12,508 nt of DNA from Clostridia bacterium. GTDB taxonomy: Bacteria > Bacillota > Clostridia > Lutisporales > Lutisporaceae. The position numbers and the translations under genes were made by a program. The DNA is taken from assembly GCA_029256365.1 (NCBI GenBank), contig JAQSYB010000024.1, forward strand, positions 1 to 12,508, read 5' to 3'. Positions 1 to 8,696 of the stretch are shown here, one piece after another (position 1 is the first letter of the stretch; the number at the start of each line of letters is the position of its first letter). Below the pieces are notes generated by a model that was given only the letters and a program-made list of their open reading frames with translations, did not search any database and was not told where the DNA came from.

Positions 1-546
1 GAATTGCTGGGTATGGAAATAGGTGCGACGGCAGTTTTTATTGGAAATACAATTATCAACACTGGAATTAGAGTTGCGATGGTGCTAATCGTTATTTCTG
101 TATTTGATTATGCCTATCAATTTTGGGCATTTGAAAAGAGATTGAGAATGTCAAAGGAAGAGATAAAACAAGAGTATAAAAATACAGAAGGAAATCCTCA
201 AATTAAATCAAAGATAAGAGAAAAGCAAAGGCAAATGTCTCTTAGGAGAATGATGACTGAAGTACCAAAAGCTGATGTAATCATCACAAATCCAACGCAC
301 TTTGCAATTGCTGTGAAATATGATTCTACGAAAGCAGAAGCACCAATTGTACTTGCAAAAGGGAAAGACATCATCGCTCAAAAAATTAAGGAAATTGCGA
401 AAGACAATAATATACCAACTGTTGAGAATAAGCCTCTTGCCCAGGCATTATATAAATCTGTAGAAATAGGTGAAATGGTACCTGCAGAGCTATACAAGGC
501 TGTGGCGGAAGTACTTGCATTTGTATATAGTCTTAAGAATAATTAA
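1..546 (+). CDS. flhB: FlhB, C-terminal part (5' end outside window)
   Basis: This is the end of the flagellar export-gate protein FlhB, which switches the type III export apparatus from rod/hook to filament substrates. The frame is open from base 1, so the true start lies upstream and only about 181 codons are visible. The visible part starts at the end of the membrane domain, with a last hydrophobic helix (VAMVLIVISVFDYAYQFW, about 79-132). A charged linker follows, then the cytoplasmic FlhBc domain. The self-cleavage motif NPTH is intact at 289-300; in the family, cleavage falls between N and P. The C-terminus keeps the family pattern of EN-PLA-ALY and a late VAEVLAFVY. The stop is 22 bases before flhA, as expected of one operon. 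In some Clostridium species flhB is fused to fliR; the truncation hides whether that applies here. Confidence 0.96.
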   Translation, partial: ELLGMEIGATAVFIGNTIINTGIRVAMVLIVISVFDYAYQFWAFEKRLRMSKEEIKQEYKNTEGNPQIKSKIREKQRQMSLRRMMTEVPKADVIITNPTHFAIAVKYDSTKAEAPIVLAKGKDIIAQKIKEIAKDNNIPTVENKPLAQALYKSVEIGEMVPAELYKAVAEVLAFVYSLKNN

Positions 547-568
547 TATTTGATAAAGGAGAATTTAA

Positions 569-2596
569 ATGGGAAGATATGGAGATGCCGTTGCAATAGG
601 TATTATCGGAATAATACTAATGATTATAATACCGTTGCCCAGTGTTATACTGGATATCTTGTTGACACTTAATATTTCTATTTCAATTGTTATCTTCCTT
701 ATTTCAATGTATATAAAGGAACCTCTCGAATTTTCAGTTTTTCCATCAATTCTATTGATTACTACATTGTTTCGACTGTCACTGAACTTCTCCAGTACAA
801 GATTGATATTGGGAAAAGGTGAGGCTGGTGAAGTAATTTATGCATTTGGAAACTTTGTTACCGGAGATAATATAGTAGTCGGTATCATCATGTTCCTAAT
901 ACTAGTAATCGTTCAGTTTATGGTTATTACAAAAGGTTCTGAAAGAGTAGCAGAGGTAGCTGCAAGATTTACATTAGATGCTATGCCTGGAAAGCAAATG
1001 GCCATAGATGCAGATTTGAATTCTGGGTTGATAAATGAACAGCAAGCAAGAGAACGTAGAAAAAAGGTACAACGTGAAGCAGACTTCTATGGAGCAATGG
1101 ATGGTGCCAGTAAGTTTATTAAAGGAGATGCCATTGCAGGTATCATCATAGTAATTATAAATATCGGTGCAGGTTTTTTTATAGGTATGCTGCAAATGGG
1201 CTTGCCAGCGGGAGAAGCAGCCACTCTTTTTATGACTCTAACCATTGGAGATGGTTTGGTAAGTCAGGTGCCTGCTTTATTCATATCAATTGCGTCAGGT
1301 ATGGTGGTTACAAGAGCTGCTTCTGAAGATAATTTAGGTACTGATATCATTAGACAACTGCTGTCACAGCCTAGAATTCTTTACTTTGCCAGCGCAGTTG
1401 TAGGTATTATGGCCTTTACCGGATTGCCAGTACTACCAAATATCACATTGGCTGCTGTATTGGCATTTCTAGCATACAATTTGCAAAAAACCTTAAAGGA
1501 AGCTGAAATTGAAGAGGAAATCAAAGCCCAAGATGTAGAGGTGGAAGAAATAAGGAAGCCAGAAAACGTTATGACACTGCTTCAAGTAGATCCCATTGAG
1601 CTTGAATTTGGATACGGCATTATTCCTTTAGCAGATGCAAATCAAGGTGGAGACTTGCTGGATAGAGTGGTTATGATTAGACGTCAATGCGCACTTGACC
1701 TTGGAATGATTGTCCCAGTAATTCGTTTAAGAGATAATATTCAATTAAGACCAAATGAATATATTATTAAAATTAAGGGCATCGAAGTTGCAAAGGGCGA
1801 GCTGATGTTTGACCATTACTTAGCCATGAATCCAGGCACGGCAGATATAGATATAGAAGGTATAAAAACCATTGAACCAGCATTTGGATTGCCTGCTGTA
1901 TGGGTAAGTGAGGATCAAAAAGAAAGAGCTGAAATGCTTGGTTATACTGTAGTTGATGCACCATCCATTGTTGCCACTCATCTTACAGAGATTGTGAAAG
2001 AGCATTCTCATGAATTGTTGGGAAGACAGGATGTGCAGAAATTAGTAAATAATATTAAGGAGCAATACCCTGCTTTGGTAGATGATGTAATTCCTAAAAT
2101 GCTATCTATCGGAGAAATGCAGAAGGTATTGGCAAATTTATTAAAAGAAAGTGTATCCATTCGGGATATGGTAACAATTATGGAAACCTTGGCTGACTAT
2201 GCGCCAATTACAAAGGATCCGGATATGCTTACCGAATATGTAAGACAATCCTTAAGAAGAAGTATTACAAAGCGCTTTATTATAGATAATAAAGCAAAGG
2301 TAATAACATTAGACACCAACTTAGAGCAAAGCATTATGAGTGCCATACAGCAAACTGAGTATGGAGCATTTTTGAATTTGGATCCAGGCACTGTACAAGA
2401 GATATACAATAGTCTGTCAAAAGAGATACAGAAGTTTACAAACATTGGAGAGCAGCCTATGGTTTTAGCATCTCCTGTTGTCAGGATATATTTTAAGAAA
2501 CTGACCGAACAGGTAGCGCCAGGGCTTACTGTATTATCATACAACGAATTGGACCCATCAGTTGAGGTACAATCTATAGGAGTGGTGAGGGTATAA
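569..2596 (+). CDS. flhA: FlhA, flagellar export-gate membrane protein
   Basis: FlhA is the FHIPEP-family core of the flagellar type III export gate. It is thought to couple proton flow to export and to dock chaperone-substrate complexes on its cytoplasmic ring. The 675 residues are close to the usual length. The N-terminal part, to about residue 305, holds the hydrophobic helices (for example 7-27, 31-48, 103-120, 188-208 and 269-302). The conserved cytoplasmic loop with RFTLDAMPGKQMAIDADLN lies at 133-151, followed by an ARERRKKVQ-EADFYGAMDGA stretch. The C-terminal half is the soluble FlhAc domain, including ELLGRQDVQKL near 482-492. The start is supported by AAAGGAG at 555-561, seven bases before ATG. 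The stop overlaps the flhF start by one base (TAATG), suggesting translational coupling. Confidence 0.97.
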   Translation: MGRYGDAVAIGIIGIILMIIIPLPSVILDILLTLNISISIVIFLISMYIKEPLEFSVFPSILLITTLFRLSLNFSSTRLILGKGEAGEVIYAFGNFVTGDNIVVGIIMFLILVIVQFMVITKGSERVAEVAARFTLDAMPGKQMAIDADLNSGLINEQQARERRKKVQREADFYGAMDGASKFIKGDAIAGIIIVIINIGAGFFIGMLQMGLPAGEAATLFMTLTIGDGLVSQVPALFISIASGMVVTRAASEDNLGTDIIRQLLSQPRILYFASAVVGIMAFTGLPVLPNITLAAVLAFLAYNLQKTLKEAEIEEEIKAQDVEVEEIRKPENVMTLLQVDPIELEFGYGIIPLADANQGGDLLDRVVMIRRQCALDLGMIVPVIRLRDNIQLRPNEYIIKIKGIEVAKGELMFDHYLAMNPGTADIDIEGIKTIEPAFGLPAVWVSEDQKERAEMLGYTVVDAPSIVATHLTEIVKEHSHELLGRQDVQKLVNNIKEQYPALVDDVIPKMLSIGEMQKVLANLLKESVSIRDMVTIMETLADYAPITKDPDMLTEYVRQSLRRSITKRFIIDNKAKVITLDTNLEQSIMSAIQQTEYGAFLNLDPGTVQEIYNSLSKEIQKFTNIGEQPMVLASPVVRIYFKKLTEQVAPGLTVLSYNELDPSVEVQSIGVVRV

Positions 2597-3906
2597 TGAA
2601 GGTGAAAAGATATGTTGGCGAGACCGCACAAGAAGCAATGCAAAAAGTTAGATCAGACCTTGGGCGAGATGCAATCATTCTCAATACAAGAAAGATACGA
2701 AGAAAGGGCTTGGCAGGTGTGTTTTCAAAGCCTTTGATTGAAGTTGTTGCGACCATAGACAGTGATTTTAGCAACAAGGCATCAAAGCAGGCTGCGCCGC
2801 CAGTCGTCAAGCCTACTCCTCAACATTTTGAAGAAGAACAGGAAATACCGAGCTTTATAAATGAACTGAATGCAAACTTAAAGCAGAATGTGCAAAATAT
2901 ACCGAAGAGCAATCAGTATATGGCCAATGCTTATAACCCAGCTGTTGAAGAGAAAGTTGAAATGAAACCAGAGCAGCCTTTGAAGAAGCCTGCTATTTCA
3001 ATTGATGAAATAACAGAGGTGGAGCTAGGAGAAAACTTTTCACCAGATCAGATCGGCGAAATTAAGAACATGCTGACTAAGGTTTATGATGCAGTGAAGG
3101 TTGATTATGAAAGCAGCAAACTTTCCGATGTTACGAAATTATACTTGGAAAAACTTGAAAAAAATGAAGTAGACAAAGCAATCATTAATGATCTAAAAGA
3201 AGATATAATTGAGCGCTTAAGCTATGAAGAGCAGAAAGATGAAAAGGTAGTAAAAAACACGATTTATACTATTTTAGATGGATATATCAAAGATCCCCAG
3301 CCCTATAATAACAATCAAAACAAGAAGGTTGTCGTTTTTATTGGCCCAACTGGAGTAGGTAAGACAACAACCTTAGCAAAGCTAGCAGCCAATATGGTGC
3401 TAAATGAAAAGAAAAAGGTAGGGCTTATTACTTCAGATACGTACAGAATTGCAGCAGTTGAACAGTTAAAGACCTATAGTGAAATAATAGGGGTGCCCCT
3501 TTCAATCATCTATTCACCAGCAGAGATTTTTAATGCCGTGCAAAACTATGATGACAAAGAAATCATACTTTTAGATACTGCTGGCAGGAGTCATAAGGAT
3601 CAATACCAATTAATGGAGCTTAAGTCATTATTGAAATCTAGCATTGATTATGAGACTTATCTAGTATTAAGCGCAACAACAAAATCCTCAGATTGTATGG
3701 AAATTATAAAGAGCTATGGTTTTCTTGATGATTATAAGCTTTTGTTTACAAAATTAGATGAAACATCTTCTTTGGGCGTGCTTCTCAATATTGCTTATAT
3801 TACAAAGAGGCCTATCGCCTACTTAACTACAGGACAAAGTGTTCCAGACGATATAGAGATAGCAGATAAGAGCAAAATCATTCATATCCTAATGGGGGAT
3901 AATTAA
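2596..3906 (+). CDS. flhF: FlhF, SRP-type flagellar GTPase
   Basis: FlhF is the third SRP-family GTPase beside Ffh and FtsY; it localises flagellar assembly at the membrane. The 436 residues divide into a basic N-terminal segment (1-55, starting MKVKRYVGETAQEAM), a poorly conserved linker (about 56-145), an N-type helical domain (about 150-240) and the GTPase domain (245-436). The GTPase motifs are complete: P-loop GPTGVGKT at 250-257, the SRP-type DTYRIAAVEQL at 281-291, DTAGRS at 327-332 and the guanine-specificity motif TKLDE at 385-389. The ATG overlaps the flhA stop by one base, and GTGAGGG lies just upstream as a binding site. It is followed immediately by flhG, its GTPase-activating partner in species where the pair was studied. 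Confidence 0.97.
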   Translation: MKVKRYVGETAQEAMQKVRSDLGRDAIILNTRKIRRKGLAGVFSKPLIEVVATIDSDFSNKASKQAAPPVVKPTPQHFEEEQEIPSFINELNANLKQNVQNIPKSNQYMANAYNPAVEEKVEMKPEQPLKKPAISIDEITEVELGENFSPDQIGEIKNMLTKVYDAVKVDYESSKLSDVTKLYLEKLEKNEVDKAIINDLKEDIIERLSYEEQKDEKVVKNTIYTILDGYIKDPQPYNNNQNKKVVVFIGPTGVGKTTTLAKLAANMVLNEKKKVGLITSDTYRIAAVEQLKTYSEIIGVPLSIIYSPAEIFNAVQNYDDKEIILLDTAGRSHKDQYQLMELKSLLKSSIDYETYLVLSATTKSSDCMEIIKSYGFLDDYKLLFTKLDETSSLGVLLNIAYITKRPIAYLTTGQSVPDDIEIADKSKIIHILMGDN

Positions 3907-3907
3907 T

Positions 3908-4807
3908 ATGAGGGATCAAGCTGAAAAACTGAGAGAAATCATCAATGATATAAAAAGCTATAGCAAGGAATCGGCAAGTTTGACAGCAGCACCGCCTGCA
4001 GAAGCTCGTGTCATTACCATCACCAGTGGTAAAGGCGGGGTAGGTAAGACGAATTTTACGGTTAATTTGGCGATAAAACTATCACAAATGGGCAATCGAG
4101 TGATTATTATTGATGCAGATTTGGGTTTGTCTAACGTCGATGTGATTATGGGTAAGATGTCTAAGTACAATTTATCAGATGTGTTGAAGAATGACAAAGA
4201 GATATTAGACATACTGGAAGAAGGACCCTGTGGAGTAAGATTTGTATCTGGAGGTTCAGGCGTACAAGACTTAGTGAAGCTCAATAAGATGCAGCTAGTA
4301 GACTTATTAATGAAGCTTGGCAAGTTGGACTATGAAGCGGATATTATCTTGATTGATACAGGAGCAGGACTTTCTGATAGTGTATTGAGTTTTGTTCACG
4401 CATCTAAAGAAGTTATTTTGGTAACAACACCAGAACCTACATCAATAACGGATGCATATGCACTGATTAAGACTATATCAAATAAGGATGCAGGAAAGAA
4501 TATTAAGATCGTAGTAAACAAAGTGGAAAGTGAAATTGAAGCCAATCATATTTTAGAGAAGCTAAAAGCAGTTTCCGAAAGATTTATAGGAATGAAACTG
4601 ATTAGCCTTGGCTTTATCATGAATGACAGCTGTGTCCCAAAATCTGTTAAAATACAACAACCCTTTGTATTGAATTACACGAAATGTGAAGCAACTAAGA
4701 ATATTACAGATATAGCCAATATACTTCTTGATACAAAAGGGGCTGGCATGTCAGGTTCCTCGGGTTTAAAAATGTTTATTAATAAATTATCCAACATTTT
4801 TAGCTAA
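3908..4807 (+). CDS. flhG: FlhG (YlxH), MinD-like ATPase controlling flagellar number
   Basis: FlhG is a ParA/MinD-family ATPase that, with FlhF, sets the number and position of flagella. Its 299 residues include the deviant Walker A motif GKGGVGKT at 41-48, DADLGLSN at 69-76, and the Walker B region IDTGAGLSDS at 149-158. The N-terminus carries DQAEKLRE (3-10), matching the DQAxxLR segment known in FlhG to stimulate the FlhF GTPase. The last 14 or so residues (GLKMFINKLSNIFS) look amphipathic and resemble a MinD-type membrane-targeting helix, separated from the ATPase by a Gly/Ser-rich stretch. It starts one base after the flhF stop, with GGGGG at 3894-3898 as the ribosome binding site. The stop lies inside a perfect AT palindrome (4797-4810). 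Confidence 0.96.
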   Translation: MRDQAEKLREIINDIKSYSKESASLTAAPPAEARVITITSGKGGVGKTNFTVNLAIKLSQMGNRVIIIDADLGLSNVDVIMGKMSKYNLSDVLKNDKEILDILEEGPCGVRFVSGGSGVQDLVKLNKMQLVDLLMKLGKLDYEADIILIDTGAGLSDSVLSFVHASKEVILVTTPEPTSITDAYALIKTISNKDAGKNIKIVVNKVESEIEANHILEKLKAVSERFIGMKLISLGFIMNDSCVPKSVKIQQPFVLNYTKCEATKNITDIANILLDTKGAGMSGSSGLKMFINKLSNIFS

Positions 4808-4810
4808 AAA
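4797..4810. repeat. Perfect 14-base palindrome over the flhG stop codon
   Basis: TTTTTAGCTAAAAA equals its own reverse complement and contains the flhG stop codon at 4805-4807. It has no loop and almost no GC, so it is not a convincing intrinsic terminator. In sequence this AT-rich it could be chance. No function is assigned. Confidence 0.5.
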
Positions 4811-4811
4811 A

Positions 4812-4840
4812 TATCAAATTCTGCCAAAATATTGTATAAT
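4812..4840 (+). promoter_or_regulatory. Possible housekeeping promoter before the PilZ gene
   Basis: A perfect -10 hexamer, TATAAT, sits at 4835-4840 in the longest intergenic gap of the first half of the window. At 17-base spacing the -35 position (4812-4817) reads TATCAA, a poor match to TTGACA, so this rests mainly on the -10 box and its location. It would start transcription near 4847 and give a leader of roughly 80 bases for the PilZ and chemotaxis genes. No clear sigma-D type site (TAAA plus a CGATA-like box) was seen here. Confidence 0.35.
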
Positions 4841-4860
4841 GGTTTTATAAATGAAATTTA

Positions 4861-4874
4861 ACAAAATATTTTGT
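4861..4874. promoter_or_regulatory. Perfect 14-base AT-rich palindrome upstream of the PilZ gene
   Basis: ACAAAATATTTTGT is identical to its reverse complement. It lies between the possible -10 box (4835-4840) and the PilZ ribosome binding site, 51 bases before the start codon. Its position and two-fold symmetry would suit an operator for a dimeric regulator downstream of the promoter. AT-rich intergenic DNA produces such palindromes fairly often, so this is a candidate only. Confidence 0.3.
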
Positions 4875-4924
4875 AAATAATTGATACAATACATAGCTTA
4901 TAGAGCCATAGGGGAGAGAATCGT

Positions 4925-5587
4925 ATGCAGGAAATCAATAAATTTATAAGTGCAGGGGAACGGATAAATCTGTTGGTGCTGAATAACTATGACAACCATC
5001 AATATGTCAGCAAAGTTGATAATATCAATGATGATGGAACCATTGATGTATTAATTCCAATCGCACAAAATAGGATTGTTTACATAAAAAATGATACCAT
5101 ATTAAAAGTTATCGTTTCTAGAGAAGGCGCAATATTTGAATTTAAGGCTAAAATATTAAATAAGCTTTTTGGTAGGATTCCACTGTTAAGACTTGTGATT
5201 GTATCAGATGTACAAAAAATTCAAAGGAGAAACTATTTTAGACTAAAGGCATTAAAAAGTATGAAAGTGCGGAAAATAGTTAACCTAAAAGAAAAACAGT
5301 TCGGCGAGCACTTCGAAGCATCTATGGTTGACATCAGTGGAGGTGGGCTTGCTTTTCATTCAAATACAGAACTTGAAATCAATGATATGATTGAGTTAAG
5401 CTTGGACTTAAATCTTAACAGCATAAACATATTGGGAAAAATTGTTCGAGTTGATATAGATGAGAGCAAGACAAAAAAATATTCATATGGAATAACCTTT
5501 GATAAGATTTCAGAAATTGAGAGAAACATCATAATGAGATTTATATTCGAAGAGCAAAGGAAGCTGGCAAAAAAGGGGCTGATCTAA
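4925..5587 (+). CDS. YcgR-like PilZ protein, probable c-di-GMP-responsive flagellar brake
   Basis: The 220 residues fit the two-domain YcgR architecture: an N-terminal beta-rich YcgR-N type domain (about 1-95) and a C-terminal PilZ domain (about 98-210). Both c-di-GMP binding motifs are visible: the arginine motif in QRRNYFR (100-106) and DISGGG (136-141), matching the family's RxxxR and (D/N)xSxxG. In studied bacteria such proteins bind c-di-GMP and slow or disengage the flagellar motor; that role here is inferred from family and location. GGGGAG at 4911-4916, eight bases before ATG, supports the start. It follows the only sizeable gap in the flh-che run and lies one base before cheB. The N-terminal domain is weakly conserved, so its assignment is less sure than the PilZ domain. 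Confidence 0.88.
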   Translation: MQEINKFISAGERINLLVLNNYDNHQYVSKVDNINDDGTIDVLIPIAQNRIVYIKNDTILKVIVSREGAIFEFKAKILNKLFGRIPLLRLVIVSDVQKIQRRNYFRLKALKSMKVRKIVNLKEKQFGEHFEASMVDISGGGLAFHSNTELEINDMIELSLDLNLNSINILGKIVRVDIDESKTKKYSYGITFDKISEIERNIIMRFIFEEQRKLAKKGLI

Positions 5588-5588
5588 A

Positions 5589-6662
5589 GTGAATACAGCG
5601 AATCAAAAGATCAAAGTACTTGTAGTGGACGACTCAGCTTTTATGCGTAAGGTGATAAGCGATATGCTGTCAAATGATGAAGACATTGTAGTCGTTGGCA
5701 CAGCAAAAAACGGCAAAGATGGTATTGAAAAAGCGCAGCTGCTGAAGCCTCAAATCATAACACTTGATGTTGAAATGCCTGTAATGGATGGAATAACTGC
5801 TTTGGAGCAGCTATTGAAATTAGACCCGGCACCAAAAGTAATCATGCTTTCGAGCCTTACAAACAATGGTGGGGAGGCAACCATAAGAGCTTTAGAAGCC
5901 GGGGCAATAGACTTTGTGCCCAAACCTACATCGTCCATAATACATTTTAAGATAGATGATATCAGACAAGACTTGATTCAAAAGATAAAAAGTGCAGCCA
6001 CCTCTAATACCCTATGTTTAACCAATTACTGCGCTGCACCGATAAAAAGCAAAACACAATCTACTGAAAGAATACCGCTACAAAGCAATGTAAAGTTTAT
6101 TATAGCTATCGGTACATCAACTGGTGGACCTAGAGCTTTGCAAGAAGTAATTCCATTTCTACCTGCAGATATACCTGCAGCAGTACTTATCGTACAGCAT
6201 ATGCCGCCAGGATTCACGAAATCCTTAGCAATGAGATTGGATGGCTTATCTGAAATAAACGTAAAAGAGGCTGAGGATGGAGATATACTAAAACCTGGTT
6301 GGGCGTATTTGGCTCCCGGTGACTTTCATATGTCAGTCAGCAAAACTTCAGCTGATTATCAAATAGCATTAAATCAAGAAAAACCAATGACAGGTCATAG
6401 ACCTTCGGTTAATTACACGATGAATTCTGTAGCAGACTGTGGTCATAAAAGATTAATTGCAGTAATGATGACTGGAATGGGTAGCGATGGAAGCATTGGA
6501 ATTTCAAGAATTAAGACTGGTGGCGGAAAAACCATTGCACAAAATGAAGCAACTTGTGTAGTGTATGGTATGCCAAAGGCCGCAGTTACTGCAGGAGCAA
6601 TTGATAAAATAGTACCTTTAAATGAAATAGCTAAGGAAATAATTAAATTTACGGGGGTGTAG
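5589..6662 (+). CDS. cheB: CheB, chemotaxis receptor methylesterase/deamidase
   Basis: CheB removes methyl groups from receptor glutamates (and can deamidate glutamines) when phosphorylated by CheA, giving adaptation. The 357 residues contain an N-terminal receiver domain with acidic pair D14-D15, phosphoacceptor D60 (in TLDVEMPVMDG), S88 and K112 (in FVPKP). A variable linker (about 118-165) leads to the methylesterase domain. Its catalytic triad is present: S177 in GTSTGGP, H204 in VQHMPPGF and D300 in TGMGSDG. The start is GTG, one base after the PilZ stop. GGGG at 5575-5578 lies inside the end of the PilZ gene and places the start. No cheR is in the window, so the methyltransferase must be encoded elsewhere. 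Confidence 0.97.
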   Translation: MNTANQKIKVLVVDDSAFMRKVISDMLSNDEDIVVVGTAKNGKDGIEKAQLLKPQIITLDVEMPVMDGITALEQLLKLDPAPKVIMLSSLTNNGGEATIRALEAGAIDFVPKPTSSIIHFKIDDIRQDLIQKIKSAATSNTLCLTNYCAAPIKSKTQSTERIPLQSNVKFIIAIGTSTGGPRALQEVIPFLPADIPAAVLIVQHMPPGFTKSLAMRLDGLSEINVKEAEDGDILKPGWAYLAPGDFHMSVSKTSADYQIALNQEKPMTGHRPSVNYTMNSVADCGHKRLIAVMMTGMGSDGSIGISRIKTGGGKTIAQNEATCVVYGMPKAAVTAGAIDKIVPLNEIAKEIIKFTGV

Positions 6663-6665
6663 AAT

Positions 6666-8684
6666 ATGGACATGAATCAATACTTGGAGATATTCATCGA
6701 GGAATCACAAGAGCATTTGCAAAGTCTAAACCAAAGTCTTTTAGGGCTTGAAACCAATCCTAAGGATATGCAGATTTTAAACGAAATATTCAGAGTTGCC
6801 CACACCATAAAAGGTATGGCTGCTACAATGGGATATAACAAAATGACCAATCTTACGCATCAAATGGAAAATGTTCTTGATGATATAAGAAATGGCAAAA
6901 TAGAAGTCAATACATTTATTGTAGATGTGTTGTTTGAGTGTTTGGATTTTCTAGAAAACGCAGTGAACAGCATTGCTAGCAATGGCAACGAAGGTACTGC
7001 GGCAGCAGATGAAATTATAACAAAATTAAACACTATTTTAACTGGCAAGGCTTCAAGCGGTGCAATGGCAGAAACAGCAATTACAGCAGTAGCTGATCAA
7101 GGAATTATGAAGTTTAATCAATATGAAAATAGTGTAGCGGCGAAAGCGATTGCCCAAGGATTTAATGTGTTCAAAGTTAAAATTGTACTTGATAGTGGAT
7201 GTATGCTGAAGGCAGCTAGAGCATTTATTGTTTTTCAAACAGTCGAAAGATGTGGAGAAATTATAAAAGCGGTTCCTAAGGTTGAAGATATAGAAGACGA
7301 AAATTTTGATAGTGAGTTTAGCATTGCGATTATTTCAAGCGAAAGTGAAGCAATTATTAAAAAAGAGCTTGAAGCAATATCAGAAGTGAGTCAAGTAATA
7401 TTTGAAAAGATAGAGCATGTAGAGGAAGAGGCTTCAAATGAAGTATTAAACAATGTATTTGATTTAGAACAAAGAAGCACTACACAAATTGAAGAAAAAG
7501 AATCTGGTGAAGATGCACAAAGCAAAAAATCGAAAACAGGAAAGACTGTAAGGGTTGATATCGACAGACTAGACAATCTTATGAATTTGGTAAGTGAATT
7601 GATTATTATAAAAACCAGACTAGAAGGTACTGGATCTGACACGACGGATCAGGATATGAGTGAGGCAGTAGAATATCTTGAAAGAATAACGACGAATCTC
7701 CATGATGCAGTTATGAAGGTTAGAATGGTTCCAATAGAAAGAGTATTTAACAGATTCCCTAGAATGGTGCGAGACCTTTCAAAGGAATTGGGCAAGGATA
7801 TAGATCTCATTATGTCCGGTGAAGAAACTGAATTAGACAGAACAGTGATTGATGAAATAGGTGATCCTCTGATTCACTTGATAAGAAATTCTATTGATCA
7901 TGGAGTGGAAAGCAAGGAAGAAAGAGTTAAAAACGGTAAACCTGCTACTGGTAATCTTTTCCTAAGAGCATATCAGGATGGCAATAGCGTTGTTATAGAA
8001 GTAGAAGATGATGGCAATGGTATTGATCTCAATAGAGTGAGAAGGAAAGCAATCGAAAAAGGACTTATCAATCAAGTTGAAGCGGATTCTATGGATGAAA
8101 GATCTTCAGTAGAATTATTATTCAAACCAGGCTTCAGTACTGCTGAAAAGATATCTGATATATCTGGCAGAGGTGTTGGATTGGATGTTGTTAAAACAAA
8201 AATAGAATCCTTAAATGGAGTTGTTGAAGTAGAAACAGTTAGCGGCAAAGGAAGCAAGTTCATCATTAGATTGCCTTTAACATTGGCTATTATTCAAGCC
8301 CTAATGGTTACCCTTGGCAATGAAAAATATGCAATACCACTAAATGTTATTAGAGATATTACAACAATAAATGCAGATACAATAAGAAATATTCACGGTC
8401 AGGAAGTTGTATTGAATAGAGACAGTGTACTTCCAATTATCAGACTAGGCAGAGTATTGGATGTAGAAGGAAACACCAGTGAAGCAGAAAATGAGATGAC
8501 CATCGTTGTTGTGAAAAAGGGTGAAAAGAATGCTGGATTTATCGTGGACAGCCTTATTGGACAGCAAGAAATCGTTATAAAAACTCTAGGCAAGTATTTA
8601 TCAGGTATTAGATATATAGCAGGTGCTACAATACTCGGTGACGGCCAAGTCGCACTTATTGTAGATACAAATTCTTTAATATAG
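6666..8684 (+). CDS. cheA: CheA, chemotaxis histidine kinase
   Basis: CheA is the receptor-coupled kinase that phosphorylates CheY and CheB. All five domains can be placed in its 672 residues. P1 (1-130) carries phosphorylatable H46 in AHTIKGMAATMG. P2 (about 163-252) is a CheY/CheB docking domain, flanked by an acidic/Lys-rich linker. P3 (about 293-355) is the dimerisation domain, with VRVDIDRLDNLMNLVSELI. P4 holds the ATP-binding boxes: N box LIRNSIDHGVE (405-415), G1 DDGNGID (448-454), the F-box region LFKPGFS (485-491) and G2 GRGVGLDVV (501-509). P5 (about 535-672) is the CheW-like coupling domain. GGGGGTG at 6653-6659 supports ATG 6666; ATG 6672 two codons later is possible but less well spaced. 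Confidence 0.98.
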   Translation: MDMNQYLEIFIEESQEHLQSLNQSLLGLETNPKDMQILNEIFRVAHTIKGMAATMGYNKMTNLTHQMENVLDDIRNGKIEVNTFIVDVLFECLDFLENAVNSIASNGNEGTAAADEIITKLNTILTGKASSGAMAETAITAVADQGIMKFNQYENSVAAKAIAQGFNVFKVKIVLDSGCMLKAARAFIVFQTVERCGEIIKAVPKVEDIEDENFDSEFSIAIISSESEAIIKKELEAISEVSQVIFEKIEHVEEEASNEVLNNVFDLEQRSTTQIEEKESGEDAQSKKSKTGKTVRVDIDRLDNLMNLVSELIIIKTRLEGTGSDTTDQDMSEAVEYLERITTNLHDAVMKVRMVPIERVFNRFPRMVRDLSKELGKDIDLIMSGEETELDRTVIDEIGDPLIHLIRNSIDHGVESKEERVKNGKPATGNLFLRAYQDGNSVVIEVEDDGNGIDLNRVRRKAIEKGLINQVEADSMDERSSVELLFKPGFSTAEKISDISGRGVGLDVVKTKIESLNGVVEVETVSGKGSKFIIRLPLTLAIIQALMVTLGNEKYAIPLNVIRDITTINADTIRNIHGQEVVLNRDSVLPIIRLGRVLDVEGNTSEAENEMTIVVVKKGEKNAGFIVDSLIGQQEIVIKTLGKYLSGIRYIAGATILGDGQVALIVDTNSLI

Positions 8685-8696
8685 GGGGGTGTTGAT

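Noticed and set aside
2197..2643. Minus-strand open frame of 148 codons opposite the end of flhA
   Set aside because: It lies entirely over the well-conserved flhA/flhF coding region, has no recognisable domain and is Cys/Ser-rich in the manner of an antisense shadow frame.
3958..4323. Minus-strand open frame of 121 codons opposite flhG
   Set aside because: It mirrors the flhG Walker-motif region, which is clearly coding on the plus strand, and no family features were seen.
4851..4880. Nine-codon frame (MKFNKIFCK) in the leader of the PilZ gene, as a possible leader peptide
   Set aside because: There is no ribosome binding site before it, no amino-acid bias suggesting attenuation, and it is expected by chance in AT-rich DNA.
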